Shown in pieces: positions 43,964-53,828 of a stretch of 64,000 nt of DNA. The position numbers and the translations under genes were made by a program. The notes below the pieces were generated by a model, which saw only the letters and a program-made list of their open reading frames with translations, was not told the origin of the DNA and did not search any database. The first letter of the stretch is position 1. The number at the start of each line of letters is the position of its first letter. Source of the stretch: Paracoccus versutus (GTDB taxonomy: Bacteria; Pseudomonadota; Alphaproteobacteria; Rhodobacterales; Rhodobacteraceae). Location: assembly GCF_000763885.1 (NCBI RefSeq), contig NZ_JRKO01000003.1, forward strand, positions 1 to 64,000, written 5' to 3'.

Positions 43964-46900
43964 TCAGCCCACCTTGCCCCAGGTGAACGGTTGCTTGCCA
44001 TTGACGACCAAGCGCTGCACCAGGTGCCGCCCCTGCCGGCCGCGCAACAGCAGCCGGGCCGCGACGGGCACCTCGCGTTCGGGCTCGGCCAGTTCCGGGA
44101 AGAGCGTGAAGATCTCTTCCCGAGCCTCCGCCCCAAGCGCCTTCATCGCCTCGGGGCCGGTGAACAGGCTTTCCGTGGGCGCCCCGTTCGAGAAGACCAC
44201 CTCGTGCCGGTCAAACATGAAGTGCCAGTATTCCACCTCCTGCATGTCCTCGACCACCTCGACGCCTTCCAGCCCGATCAGATGGCGCGCGGCCAGCAGA
44301 ACCTCGGCCTCGCCGACCATCCGCCGCGCCACGACCGAGCGCAGCAGCACCCGGTGCTGGGGCGAGACGATCAGGTCGCGCTCGGGCAGGTTCTCGCCCA
44401 GGGCCTCGGCGCGGATGCGGATCGGGCGCAGCTTGGGCTGCTCGGCCAGTTCCGCGGCCGACAGCACGCGCTTGCCGATCCAGGAAAGCTCCTTGTAGCC
44501 GTGGTCCAGCGTCATCACCTTCATGCCCGGTTCCAGCTTCTCGACAGGAACCTCGCCATCCTCGGTCTTGATCAGGGTGCCGCGCAGGAAGCAGACGACG
44601 CCGGTGTTCTCGGTGGTCAGCTTGTCGGCCTGGACGGCATTGCCGGTGCCGTCCAGAATGCGCAGCCCGCCGACCGCATCCAGCACACCGTCGCCCTGGT
44701 CCGCGCGCAGCCAATGCAGGGCGTTCTTGTAGGTCTGCCCCGGATTGGCGGCGTTCCAGGCGGCCAGCGTGGTCTCGTTGTAGAAGGCGGCAAGATCGAC
44801 GAATTCGTTGTTGTTGGCCTGCCCGTCGCCCATGCCGGTGTTGGCGTCGAAATCGGTGATCACATCGCCCCCGGCATCGACGACGAAGCGGTCGATGCCC
44901 TGGCCGCCGGTCAGCCTATCGGCGCCGGCCCCACCATCCAGCAGGTCGTCGCCGGCCCCGCCATGCAGCGTGTCGTTGCCCCCGCCGCCCAGCAGGGTGT
45001 CGGTGCCGGCACTGGCTTCCAGGCTGTCGTTGCCCTCGCCGCCCTCCAGGAGGTCGTCGCCGGTGCCGGCGAGCAGCGTATCGTTGCCGGCGCCACCGTA
45101 AAGCGTGTCGTTTTCCGAGCGGCCGATCAGGTAGTCGTCGCCGTCCCCGCCATCGATGAGGTTGTTGCCATGGCCGGCATCAAGGGAATCGTTGCCCTCG
45201 CCGCCGTAAAGCGCGTCGTCGTCGTTGCCGCTGATCAGCGTGTCGTTGCCGGCGCCGCCCACCAGGGTGTTCTTGCCCTCGCCGGCCACCAGCGAATCGT
45301 CGCCCAGGCCGCCCTCGAGCACGTCGTCGCCCTCGCCGCCAAGCAAGGTATCGTTGCCATCGCCACCAAGCAGCGTGTCGTGGCCCTCGCCGCCTTCCAG
45401 ATGGTCGTCATCCGCGCCACCATGCAGCGAGTCGTCGCCCAGGCCACCGATCAGGGTGTCCTTGCCGCCCCAGCCGATCAGGGTATCGTTGCCCTCGCCG
45501 CCCTCCAGAAGGTCATCGCCGTAGCCGCCGTCGAGGGTATCGTTACCCGCGCCGCCCAGCAGGGTGTCGTCGCTATCGCCGCCGAACAGGGAATCGTCCC
45601 CGTCGCCGCCGTCCAGGACGTCGTTATCGGCGCCACCGTCCAGCGAGTCGTCGCCTAGGCCGCCGACCAGGGTGTCGTTGCCACCCCAGCCGATCAGGGT
45701 ATCGTTGTCCTCGCCGCCCTCCAGGCTGTCGTCGCCATGGCCGCCGTTGAGCGTATCGCTGCCCGCGCCACCCAGCAGGGTGTCGTTGCCGTATCCACCG
45801 CTCAGGGAGTCATCCCCAGCGCCGCCATCGAGCAGGTCGTTCTCATCGCCGCCGGACAGGGTGTCGTTACCCTCGCCGCCGTCCAGGACGTCGTCATCGG
45901 CGCCGCCGTCCAGCGAGTCGTCGCCCAGGCCGCCGACCAGGGTGTCGTTGCCGCCCCATCCGATCAGCGTGTCGTTGCCGTCTCCGCCTTCCAAGGCGTC
46001 GTTGCCGTAGCCGCCGTGGAGGGAATCATCCCCCTTGCCACCATCGAGCACGTCGTCGTCCTCGCCGCCAAGCAAGGTATCGTTGCCATCGCCACCAAGC
46101 AGCGTGTCGTGGCCCTCGCTGCCTTCCAGAAGGTCGTCATCCGCGCCACCGTGCAGCGAGTCGTCGCCCAAGCCACCGATCAGAGTGTCCTTGTCGCCCC
46201 AGCCGATCAGGGTATCGTTGCCGTCGCCGCCCTCCAGGCGGTCGTCGCCATGGCCGCCGTCGAGCGCATCGCTGCCCGCGCCGCCCAGCAGGGTGTCGTT
46301 GCCGTTTCCGCCCAGCAGGGAATCGTCCCCGGTGCCGCCGTCGAGCAGGTCGTTCTCATCGCCGCCGAACAGGGTATCGTTGCCCTCGCCGCCTTCCAGG
46401 ACGTCGTCATCGGCGCCACCTTCCAGCGAGTCGTCGCCCAGGCCGCCGACCAGGGTGTCGCTTCCGCCCCAGCCGACCAGGGTATCGTTGTCCTCGCCGC
46501 CCTCCAGGCGGTCGTCGCCATGGCCGCCGTCGAGGGTATCGCTGCCCGCGCCACCCAACAGGGTGTCGTTGCCGAACCCGCCGAGCAGGGAGTCATCCCC
46601 GGCGCCGCCATCGAGCAGGTCGTTCTCATCGCCGCCGAACAGGGTATCGTTGCCCTCGCCGCCTTCCAGGACGTCGTCATCGGCGCCACCTTCCAGCGAG
46701 TCGTCGCCCAGGCCGCCGACCAGGGTGTCGCTTCCGCCCCAGCCGACCAGGGTATCGTTGTCCTCGCCGCCCTCCAGGCGGTCGTCGCCATGGCCGCCGT
46801 CGAGGGTATCGCTGCCCGCGCCACCCAACAGGGTGTCGTTTCCGTCGCCGCCTTTCAGAAGATCCTGATCGGCGCCACCGTCCAGCAAGTCATCGCCCAG

Positions 46901-48787
46901 GCCGCCTTCCAAGGTGTCGTTGCCACCCCAACCGATCAGCGTGTCATTGCCGTCGCCACCCTCCAGGACGTCGTTGCCGTGGCTCCCAAACAGGCTGTCA
47001 TGGCCGGCACCGCCGTCCAGCGTGTCGTTGCCTTCGCCGCCTTCGAGCGAGTCGTTGCCCAGACCGCCGTCCAGCGAGTCGTCGCCCTCGCCGCCCAACA
47101 ACGTGTCCTTGCCGTCGCCGCCCAGCAGCGTGTCATTGCCGTTGCCGCCGTCAAGCGAGTCGTCGCCTGCGCCGCCGTCCAGCAGGTCGTCGTCCTCGCC
47201 GCCGGACAGGACATCCGCGCCGGCGCCGCCGAGCAGCGTGTCCTCGCCGGTCCCGCCCACCAGGATGTCGTCGCCCTCGCCGCCATTCAGCAGGTCGTTG
47301 CCCTCGTCACCCCACATGACGTCGCCGTCAAGGCCACCGTCCAGCATGTCGTTGCCGGCGCCACCATACATGAAGTCCTCGCCCTCGCGGCCGAACAGGA
47401 CGTCATTGCCGGCCCCGCCTTCCAGGATGTCGTTGCCCGTGCCGCCGTCGATATTGTCGTCACCTTCACCGCCGTTAACGGAATCGTGGCCCGCACCAGC
47501 GTTGATGAAATCGTCTAGCCCGTCGGCGTCGTCGATCTCATCGCCCTGGGCGTCGCGATAGCCGGGGACCATGGTGTCGTCGCCGTCGGTGCCATCCACG
47601 ATTCCGTCGCCCGGACCGCCCTGCCATTCTTCGGCGCCCTCGGGATCCAGCGATTCCCAATCGTAAAGCAGGCTGTCCTTGCCGATGGCATTGTCGCGCA
47701 GCGACACCAGCTCGATGCGCGAGATATTCAGGCCCGCCAATTGGCTGGGCTTCAACTCTCCCGGATCGCCATACTTCCCGTCGCCGCCCTTGATTTCATG
47801 CGTGGGCACCGCGAAGACATCGCCGTTTTCAAGCTGATAGACGTTCAGCGCGACATCGTTCAGAACCTGCGCCTGACCATTGTCGTCGATGTAATGGACA
47901 TTGCCCCAGAACAGCTGTTGCGAGTCGAGTTCGCTGAAGCTGGTGCCGCCCTGGCCGCCCGAGGGGGTGTTGGCGAAGCCTTCGTCATAATAGCCGTCGG
48001 GGTGGCTGGCACCGCGGCCATAATCATTCGTCGCCAGCAACCCATCCCGCACCGCCGGATCATGGCGGACCCAAAGCGTGTGCAGCTTGAACTGATTGTC
48101 GCCCGGCGTGCTGCTGGTGGCGTCATACCCGCCCAGCAGGTTGGCGGCGTTTTCCATGGTCCCGTTGCCCTGCACGGTATCCAGGATCGACTTGTTGCCC
48201 AGATAGAAGGTCTTGACCGTGTCGTGGACGGATTCCCAGTCATAAATGAGCTTATCCTGGCCGATCGCATCGTTGCGCACGGTGTGCAATTCAAAGCCGA
48301 GAATATCGAGGCCGCTCAGTATGCTGGGCGTAAGCTCGCCGGGATCCCCGTAGACACCGTTTCCAGTTCCGCCCACAATTTCGGCCGACGGAACGACGAA
48401 GGTATCGCCATTCTCGGTCTGATAGGCGGTGAAGGAAACATTGGACAACACCTTTTCAAGGCCGTCGATGTCCCGATAGTGAACATCGCCACGATAAAGC
48501 TGCTCCTCGTCCAGTCGGCTATAGCCGCCGGAAGGCGTATTGGCAAAGCCTTCATCATACCAGCCGGCGCCGGGGTTTGCCACGGTGGCGCCGTAATCAT
48601 TGGTTGCCAGCAACCCGTCCACAACACTTGGATCATGCTGGGTCTGAAGGTTGTAATATGTGAAACCCGAGCCAAGGTCGTAACGGCCCAGAAGATCTGC
48701 GGCGCCTTCCATGACGCCATTGCCCTGGACCGTGTCCAGGATCGGCCGGTTTCCGATATAGAAGACGTTGTTGATCCGGTTTGTCAT
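43964..48787 (-). CDS. Giant RTX calcium-binding protein with C-terminal Hint domain
   Basis: 1607-residue secreted protein without a Sec signal. Residues 1-185 and 195-375 are two copies of one module: each starts with [16 protein letters not shown] or [16 protein letters not shown], then [25 protein letters not shown] and YGDPGEL, ending in YDWES. Residues about 430-1295 are some 90 RTX nonapeptides (GGxGNDTLx), which bind Ca2+ and fold outside the cell. The Hint domain (about 1395-1550) starts [28 protein letters not shown] with the nucleophilic Cys and contains [10 protein letters not shown] with the conserved histidine, so self-cleavage is possible. It would be exported by a type I system; no exporter is next to it, so the one at 12-16 kb is a candidate. 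The divergent LytTR gene may control it. Confidence 0.9.
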   Translation of the reverse strand: MTNRINNVFYIGNRPILDTVQGNGVMEGAADLLGRYDLGSGFTYYNLQTQHDPSVVDGLLATNDYGATVANPGAGWYDEGFANTPSGGYSRLDEEQLYRGDVHYRDIDGLEKVLSNVSFTAYQTENGDTFVVPSAEIVGGTGNGVYGDPGELTPSILSGLDILGFELHTVRNDAIGQDKLIYDWESVHDTVKTFYLGNKSILDTVQGNGTMENAANLLGGYDATSSTPGDNQFKLHTLWVRHDPAVRDGLLATNDYGRGASHPDGYYDEGFANTPSGGQGGTSFSELDSQQLFWGNVHYIDDNGQAQVLNDVALNVYQLENGDVFAVPTHEIKGGDGKYGDPGELKPSQLAGLNISRIELVSLRDNAIGKDSLLYDWESLDPEGAEEWQGGPGDGIVDGTDGDDTMVPGYRDAQGDEIDDADGLDDFINAGAGHDSVNGGEGDDNIDGGTGNDILEGGAGNDVLFGREGEDFMYGGAGNDMLDGGLDGDVMWGDEGNDLLNGGEGDDILVGGTGEDTLLGGAGADVLSGGEDDDLLDGGAGDDSLDGGNGNDTLLGGDGKDTLLGGEGDDSLDGGLGNDSLEGGEGNDTLDGGAGHDSLFGSHGNDVLEGGDGNDTLIGWGGNDTLEGGLGDDLLDGGADQDLLKGGDGNDTLLGGAGSDTLDGGHGDDRLEGGEDNDTLVGWGGSDTLVGGLGDDSLEGGADDDVLEGGEGNDTLFGGDENDLLDGGAGDDSLLGGFGNDTLLGGAGSDTLDGGHGDDRLEGGEDNDTLVGWGGSDTLVGGLGDDSLEGGADDDVLEGGEGNDTLFGGDENDLLDGGTGDDSLLGGNGNDTLLGGAGSDALDGGHGDDRLEGGDGNDTLIGWGDKDTLIGGLGDDSLHGGADDDLLEGSEGHDTLLGGDGNDTLLGGEDDDVLDGGKGDDSLHGGYGNDALEGGDGNDTLIGWGGNDTLVGGLGDDSLDGGADDDVLDGGEGNDTLSGGDENDLLDGGAGDDSLSGGYGNDTLLGGAGSDTLNGGHGDDSLEGGEDNDTLIGWGGNDTLVGGLGDDSLDGGADNDVLDGGDGDDSLFGGDSDDTLLGGAGNDTLDGGYGDDLLEGGEGNDTLIGWGGKDTLIGGLGDDSLHGGADDDHLEGGEGHDTLLGGDGNDTLLGGEGDDVLEGGLGDDSLVAGEGKNTLVGGAGNDTLISGNDDDALYGGEGNDSLDAGHGNNLIDGGDGDDYLIGRSENDTLYGGAGNDTLLAGTGDDLLEGGEGNDSLEASAGTDTLLGGGGNDTLHGGAGDDLLDGGAGADRLTGGQGIDRFVVDAGGDVITDFDANTGMGDGQANNNEFVDLAAFYNETTLAAWNAANPGQTYKNALHWLRADQGDGVLDAVGGLRILDGTGNAVQADKLTTENTGVVCFLRGTLIKTEDGEVPVEKLEPGMKVMTLDHGYKELSWIGKRVLSAAELAEQPKLRPIRIRAEALGENLPERDLIVSPQHRVLLRSVVARRMVGEAEVLLAARHLIGLEGVEVVEDMQEVEYWHFMFDRHEVVFSNGAPTESLFTGPEAMKALGAEAREEIFTLFPELAEPEREVPVAARLLLRGRQGRHLVQRLVVNGKQPFTWGKVG
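44905..47500 (-). repeat. RTX nonapeptide array with a 270-bp higher-order duplication
   Basis: About 95 tandem 27-bp units encoding GGxGxDxLx. On top of this a block of ten nonapeptides (270 bp) is present in nearly identical tandem copies: the same string recurs at an interval of exactly 270 bp, for example the GAGCAGGT words near 46344 and 46614. This shows recent block duplication within the gene. Confidence 0.88.
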
Positions 48788-49128
48788 TTCTCATCTCCGG
48801 TATGGATCCGGCTCGCGGCAATACGAACAGCGGGCAAGGAGGGGGCGGTCTGTCTGAAAACTCTGAAAAAAATACCAACTTCCGACACGGCAGGGGCTCC
48901 AACCAGTTTTCACGATGAAAGCTGGCCGCACTCGGGATGCGTCCAGCCTATGATGAAAACTTGCTAGCGGAGGGGGGGCGGGCTTCCCAGCGCGAAGCCG
49001 TGGATCGACATGCCGAATGACTAAAATGTCGCCGATTGCAGTTCGATTGTCATGGAATGACGGTAACGGTAGGTAAAGACTCTTCTGCTACAGTTCATGT
49101 GACGTGAAATGGTATATGCTGGTGAAAG
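48788..49128. promoter_or_regulatory. Divergent promoter region of the RTX/Hint and LytTR genes
   Basis: 341 bp without a gene, less GC-rich than the rest. Near the RTX start is GGAGATGAGA, its ribosome binding site on the minus strand. On the + strand ACAGTTCAT (49090-49098) fits the nine-base half-site consensus of LytTR regulators, and a second, poorer CAGTTC copy lies 52 bp upstream (49039-49044). Whether the neighbouring LytTR protein binds here is an inference. Confidence 0.4.
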
Positions 49129-50406
49129 ATGTCCCGCCTCTTGTCGTCAAACGACGGTGCCGCCAGAGATTCGGGTGCGAATCCCCTTGCGAATCCGGCC
49201 AAGACCCCGGCTCAGGTCCCAGCCGAATCTGCCTATAGGTTGAGTGCCGGCACAAATGGGTTAAACAGCCGCCCCATGACTCATGAGAAAACGGGCCGGG
49301 TGACGACGGACATGCCGAATGCGGATCGATCGGCACGGAGCATGCGAAACGGCCGGGCGGCCGATTCCCAGATCAATTTCGTCTTGGTGACGGGGCGGAG
49401 GCTTTCGCTTACGCCGATTCAGATTTGGCGTCTAATGACAGATCAGCATTTCCTGATCTATTTTGGGATTTCCAGCGTCTTGATCACCTATCTTTACCCG
49501 GTGCAGCTCCAGCCATCGCCGCCGTGGTGGGAGTTCGTGATCGTGTTTTCCGCCATGGCCCTGTTCTTTTACTGCATCCTGGTCGGGACATTGCTGCTGA
49601 TAGAAAAGTGTTGCCGCCGCTGGCCGCGGCTGATCGTGCCGGTGCCGTTGATCACCCTGATCGCCCTGCTGGCGACGCTGGGATTCGCGCGGGTCTACAA
49701 CCCGATCATGGTCGGCCCGGTCTGGTCCAACTTCAGGCCGCTGACGGAAGAGTTCGTGCTGATCTATTTCGTCATCCTGAACCTGGAAATCCTGTTCTCG
49801 ATCTTCGTGCTGCCGCATACAAAGGTTTTCATCCAGGCCACCCAGCTCCAGTCCCAACGCGAAGCGCCGGCCGCGGCCGAGCTGCGGGTCGCGGCCGACC
49901 CGGCCGAGGCGCTGCCCAGGCCGCCGCAGGTCGTGCTGCAGCCGCCCGCCCCGCAGCCGCCCGCGGCGCCGCAGGCTGCACCGCTGCCGGCGCCGATGAC
50001 GCGTCACCTGCCGGTGCCGATACTGCGGCAGCCGCCGCGGCCGCCGCAGCCGCCGGTGCCGCCTCCGCCCCGCGCGGTGCGATTCGGCAGCTACAGCTGG
50101 CCCATCACCGCCCTGCGGCTGATCCGGGCCGAGGAGCATTACATCCGCGTCGTCACCAAGGAGCAGGAGGTGCTGGTGCGCTATCGCCTGTCGGACGCGG
50201 TCACGCAACTGCCCGAGGATGCGGGGATGCGGGTGCATCGCTCTTATTGGCTGAGCTACGACGCCATCGTCGAGCATGCGCCGCTGCCCGACAGCCGGCT
50301 GCTGCTGACGCTGTGGAACGGGACCACCGTCACCGTGCCCCGCGCCCACCGCAAGCGGCTGGAGGCGGCCTTTGCGGCGCGGCGGCAGGCGACGGGCCAG
50401 GGCTGA
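49129..50406 (+). CDS. Membrane-bound LytTR-family DNA-binding regulator
   Basis: 425 residues. After an unstructured N-terminus, four TM helices lie at about 105-220 (FLIYFGISSVLITYLYPVQL, FVIVFSAMALFFYCILVGTLL, LIVPVPLITLIALLATLGF, VLIYFVILNLEILFSIFVLP). A proline-rich linker (about 255-315) leads to a C-terminal LytTR domain with ALRLIRAEEHYIRVVT, YRLSDAVTQLPEDAGMRVHRSYWLSYD and VTVPRAHRKRL, the standard DNA-binding signature. Membrane-anchored LytTR proteins control transcription directly from the membrane. The start is uncertain (49129, 49276 or 49312). It is divergent from the RTX/Hint gene and is its likely regulator. Confidence 0.85.
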   Translation: MSRLLSSNDGAARDSGANPLANPAKTPAQVPAESAYRLSAGTNGLNSRPMTHEKTGRVTTDMPNADRSARSMRNGRAADSQINFVLVTGRRLSLTPIQIWRLMTDQHFLIYFGISSVLITYLYPVQLQPSPPWWEFVIVFSAMALFFYCILVGTLLLIEKCCRRWPRLIVPVPLITLIALLATLGFARVYNPIMVGPVWSNFRPLTEEFVLIYFVILNLEILFSIFVLPHTKVFIQATQLQSQREAPAAAELRVAADPAEALPRPPQVVLQPPAPQPPAAPQAAPLPAPMTRHLPVPILRQPPRPPQPPVPPPPRAVRFGSYSWPITALRLIRAEEHYIRVVTKEQEVLVRYRLSDAVTQLPEDAGMRVHRSYWLSYDAIVEHAPLPDSRLLLTLWNGTTVTVPRAHRKRLEAAFAARRQATGQG

Positions 50407-50518
50407 TGCGGGCGCCCGCGGGCCGGGCCCGGCGCGGGAAGGGGGCGGTTGGCATGGCCCCGTGTTCTCGACTAGGCAGGGGCAGCCGACGCCATTCCTC
50501 CGGGAGCTTGCCCTGACC

Positions 50519-50989
50519 GTGACGACCAACTCCGACGCCCAGCCGCAATTCGGCGACGACGACCCGCGGACCGCCTATAACCGGGTCTTCTTCGCCATCC
50601 TGCGCATCCATCGCACCCTGATGCCGCAGATCGAGAAGGCGCTGCGCGAGGTCGGCATCGCCGACCCGATCTGGTACGAGATCCTGCTTGCCACCGAGGA
50701 GGCGGGCGAGGCCGGCGTGCAGATGCAGGTGCTGGAGCGGCGGCTGTTCGTGCCGCAATATGCGCTGTCGCGCCATGTCGCCCGGATCGAGAAGGCGGGC
50801 CTGATCCGGCGCGCCGCGGCGGGTGGCGCCGGGCGCGGGCAGATCCTTTACATCGCCGAGGCGGGCAGGGGCCTGCCGGCACGGATCTGGCAGATCTATG
50901 CCGACAAGATCCGCTCCGCCTTCGCCCCCGCCCTGACCACGGACGAGGCCTATGACCTGGTGCGGGTGCTGAACCGGCTTTACCGCTGA
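50519..50989 (+). CDS. MarR-family transcriptional regulator
   Basis: 156 residues from a GTG start. The winged-helix core is visible: LRIHRTLMPQIEKALREVGI, WYEILLATEEAGEAGVQMQVLERRLFVPQYALSRHVARIEKAGLIRR and the wing AAAGGAGRGQILYIAEAGRGL. GGGAG lies about twelve bases before GTG 50519; a CTG at 50513 would be better spaced, so the start is not certain. It converges on the TonB-dependent receptor gene and may control the iron locus. Confidence 0.85.
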   Translation: MTTNSDAQPQFGDDDPRTAYNRVFFAILRIHRTLMPQIEKALREVGIADPIWYEILLATEEAGEAGVQMQVLERRLFVPQYALSRHVARIEKAGLIRRAAAGGAGRGQILYIAEAGRGLPARIWQIYADKIRSAFAPALTTDEAYDLVRVLNRLYR

Positions 50990-51005
50990 CCGGCGGGACG
51001 GCCCG

Positions 51006-52967
51006 TCAGAACCGTTTCGTCGCCACCAGCGAAAGGGTGCGCCCCGGCTCGCGCAGCGGGGTGACGGTGGCATAGTCGCCGCCATAGGTGGCGCGGTCGG
51101 CGTAATCCTTGTCGAAGAGATTCGCGACCTCGGCCCGCAGCACCAGCCCCGGCACCGCGGTCGGCGCATATTCCGCGAACAGGTTCAGCACGGCATAGCC
51201 GGGGATGGTGCGGTCGGAATCGCCCTCGATGCGGTCGTATTTCGCCGCCGCCTCGATGCTGCCGCCATAGGTGAAGGGGCTGCCCAGCGGCGTGTGCTGC
51301 GCCTCGATGGAAAACACCCGGCCCAGCGGCGCGCCGAAATCCAGCGCCTGGTAGCTGGAGGCCGGGTCGCCGTTCACGCTGACCCGGCTGTCCGACATGC
51401 TGGCGCGCAGATAGCCGCCGTCCCAGCCATAGCCCAGGCCCAGGTTGTAGCCCCGGCTTTCGAAGTCGAAATTCTCGATGCCGGCATAGGCCCCGCCGCG
51501 GGCATTGTCGACCTGGGTCAGGAACAGCTCGCCATCCAGCCGCAGGTCGCCGGCCTGATAGTCGAAGCCCAGCGTATAGTTGCGCGCCCGCGCCGGCCGC
51601 AGCACGTCGTAGTCCCAGGCGCCGTTGAAGATGTAGTTGTCCTCGATGGCGATGCCGCCGAAGACGGTCGAGGCCCCGGCGCGCAGCACCAGCGCATCGG
51701 TGACGCCATAGGCGACCGAGGCATTGCCGCTGAAGCCGGCGTTCCGGTCCTTCCAGCCGCTGGTGCCGGTAAACTCCTGCCGGTCCCAGCGCAGGCCGAA
51801 GGACAGGTCCAGCCGCTCGACCGGCTCCAGCCGGGCCTGGGCGTAAAGCCCGATGTTGCGGGCGTTCTCGTCCAGCGCGCTGGCGGGATCGCTGTAGGTG
51901 CTTGAACGGTCGTACCAGTCGATCCCCGCCGTCACGCTGTCGGCGTCGTTCAGGTGGAAGCGGTTCTCCAGCTTGGCCGAGAAGGTGTCGCTGTCGCCTT
52001 TGCTGACATAGGGCGGCGCAGCGGTCGGCTGGTCGACGTGCACCCGGCTTTCCGAGCGGCCGATGACGAATCGGGGATCCCAGAAGCCGCTGGCCTGGGT
52101 GTTTTCATAGGACAGCGACCAGCTGGTTCGGGAGGTGTCGTAGCGGCGCAGCTCGGGGACCGGGCGGCCGCCATCGATATGGCCGATGTTGGCGCGATAG
52201 GGGCGCAGCGCATCGTCGTGCAGCCGCTGGCCGGACAGCTCGATCCGGTGGCCCTCGGGCGTCTCGTAGGCCAGCTTCAGCAGCGCGCTTTGCAGGTCGG
52301 CGGCCGAGCCGGTGATCCTGTCGCCGCCGCCGGCCTTGTAGTCGTCGCCGGTCGCGGATTTCAGATAACCCAGCCATTCGAAGCCGCCCGCCTGCCCGGC
52401 CAGCGTCGCCGCACGGCCGAAGGTCCGGCCGTTGTCGCCATAGGACAGGCGGATGTTGCCGCCGAAGCTGCGCCCGTCCTCGAGGATGTCGGCGGCGTCC
52501 ACCGTCTCCATCACCACGGCGCCGGCGACGGCATGCGGGCCGGCATCCGCCGCCGCGACGCCGGCATCGACGCGGACGAATTTCAGCAGGCCGGGGTCGA
52601 TGGCATTGGCGCTGACATGGTGGAAGGCGCGGTTGTTCTGTTCGACCCCGTCCACCGTCACCGACAGGTTCAGCATGTCCACGCCGTTGATGAAGATCTT
52701 TTGCGCCACCGGGATCGCGCCCCCGACCGAGACCGAGGCGATGCCGGTGAACAGATCCTTCAGATCGCCCATCCGCGCCCGCTCCAGCTCGGCCGCAGCG
52801 ACATATTGGCTGGCGCCGCGGTCGGCGGCGCTGCCGTCGGCATCCAGCGCCTGCAGGGTGATCGGGTCCAGCAGGACCACGGTCTCTGCCGTCTCCTGGG
52901 CCGCGGCGGGCAGGGCAAGCGCCGCGGTGGCGGCCATGATCAGGCGGGGGGAAAAGGGTGCGGCCAT
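51006..52967 (-). CDS. TonB-dependent siderophore/iron receptor
   Basis: 653-residue outer-membrane receptor. Signal peptide MAAPFSPRLIMAATAALALPAAAQ, then a TonB-box-like ETVVL, a plug domain (about 55-165: DLKDLFTGIASVSVG, KIFINGVDMLNLSVTVDGVEQN) and a 22-strand barrel that ends with the typical LVATKRF. Start 52967 has GGAG seven bases upstream. It lies downstream of the siderophore ABC genes on the same strand and brings the ferric siderophore into the periplasm. The ligand is unknown; the vibriobactin/catecholate-like ABC genes suggest a catecholate. Confidence 0.9.
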   Translation of the reverse strand: MAAPFSPRLIMAATAALALPAAAQETAETVVLLDPITLQALDADGSAADRGASQYVAAAELERARMGDLKDLFTGIASVSVGGAIPVAQKIFINGVDMLNLSVTVDGVEQNNRAFHHVSANAIDPGLLKFVRVDAGVAAADAGPHAVAGAVVMETVDAADILEDGRSFGGNIRLSYGDNGRTFGRAATLAGQAGGFEWLGYLKSATGDDYKAGGGDRITGSAADLQSALLKLAYETPEGHRIELSGQRLHDDALRPYRANIGHIDGGRPVPELRRYDTSRTSWSLSYENTQASGFWDPRFVIGRSESRVHVDQPTAAPPYVSKGDSDTFSAKLENRFHLNDADSVTAGIDWYDRSSTYSDPASALDENARNIGLYAQARLEPVERLDLSFGLRWDRQEFTGTSGWKDRNAGFSGNASVAYGVTDALVLRAGASTVFGGIAIEDNYIFNGAWDYDVLRPARARNYTLGFDYQAGDLRLDGELFLTQVDNARGGAYAGIENFDFESRGYNLGLGYGWDGGYLRASMSDSRVSVNGDPASSYQALDFGAPLGRVFSIEAQHTPLGSPFTYGGSIEAAAKYDRIEGDSDRTIPGYAVLNLFAEYAPTAVPGLVLRAEVANLFDKDYADRATYGGDYATVTPLREPGRTLSLVATKRF

Positions 52968-53044
52968 CAGCAAGCTCCGTTCCGGGAAAGGCTGGCTGAG
53001 GCCCGCGGCCCTGGCTTTTCCACCGCCGGATAGCGGTTCCGGCT

Positions 53045-53066
53045 TAAACATGCAACTGCATGTTTA
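53045..53066. promoter_or_regulatory. Perfect 10-bp inverted repeat upstream of the TonB-dependent receptor
   Basis: TAAACATGCA (53045-53054) and TGCATGTTTA (53057-53066) are perfect complements separated by two bases, in the 102-bp gap between the ABC ATPase stop and the receptor start. Size and symmetry fit an operator of a dimeric MarR or Fur-family repressor. A terminator is unlikely because the loop would be two bases and no T-run follows. Confidence 0.6.
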
Positions 53067-53069
53067 GAC

Positions 53070-53828
53070 TCATCCGTAGAAAAGCGCGATGCGTTGCCCG
53101 TCGATCTCGCGCACGGCGATCTGCATCTCGTAAAGCTCGCCCAGCAGGTCGGGGGTGACGATCTGGGCCGGGGTGCCGGCGGCGAAGATGCGGCCCTGCC
53201 GCATGGCGACGATGCGGTCGGAATGGCACGAGGCGAAGTTGATGTCGTGCAGCACCAGGATCACCGTCTTGCCCAGTTCCCGCGCGGCGCTGGCCAGCAG
53301 CCGCATCATCGCCTGGGCGTGCTTCATGTCCAGGTTGTTCAGCGGCTCGTCCAGCAGCAGATAGTCGGTGTCCTGCGCCAGCACCATGGCGACGAAGGCA
53401 CGCTGGCGCTGCCCGCCCGACAGCTGGTCGATGAAGCGGTCGGCCAGCGGCGCCAGCTCCAGATAGTCCAGCGCCCGGTCGATGGCGGCGCGGTCCTGGG
53501 GCGTCAGCCGGCCGGCGGAATGCGGGAAGCGGCCGAAGCCCACCAGTTCGCGCACGGTCAGCCGGGCGACGAGGTGGTTTTCCTGCCGCAGGATCGCCAG
53601 CCGCCGCGCCAGCACCGGGCCGGGCGCGCGGGTCACGTCCAGCCCGTCCACCGTCACGCTGCCCGAATCCGGCGCGATCAGCCGGGCGATCAGCGACAGC
53701 AGCGTGGATTTCCCCGCCCCGTTCGGCCCGATCAACGAGGTGATCCCGCCCCTTGGCAGGCTCAGCGACACATCGTGCAGCACGGGGGCCGCGCCATAGC
53801 TCTTGCAGAGGTTGCTGATCTCGATCAT
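53070..53828 (-). CDS. Iron-siderophore ABC transporter ATPase
   Basis: 252-residue FepC-type ATPase. Walker A LIGPNGAGKSTLL, signature LSGGQRQRAFVAMVLAQD, Walker B YLLLDEPLNNLDMKHAQ and H-loop LVLHDINFA; the LNNLDMKH string is characteristic of the VctC/YclP/CeuD branch. It starts four bases inside the permease gene. It powers uptake of the ferric siderophore from periplasm to cytoplasm. Confidence 0.92.
   Translation of the reverse strand: MIEISNLCKSYGAAPVLHDVSLSLPRGGITSLIGPNGAGKSTLLSLIARLIAPDSGSVTVDGLDVTRAPGPVLARRLAILRQENHLVARLTVRELVGFGRFPHSAGRLTPQDRAAIDRALDYLELAPLADRFIDQLSGGQRQRAFVAMVLAQDTDYLLLDEPLNNLDMKHAQAMMRLLASAARELGKTVILVLHDINFASCHSDRIVAMRQGRIFAAGTPAQIVTPDLLGELYEMQIAVREIDGQRIALFYG

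Noticed and set aside
45737..47518. Long + strand frame over the RTX array
   Set aside because: Mirror of the 27-bp RTX units; no ribosome binding site and no conserved domain.
53045..53066. Palindrome as intrinsic terminator
   Set aside because: The loop would be two bases and no T-run follows on either strand.
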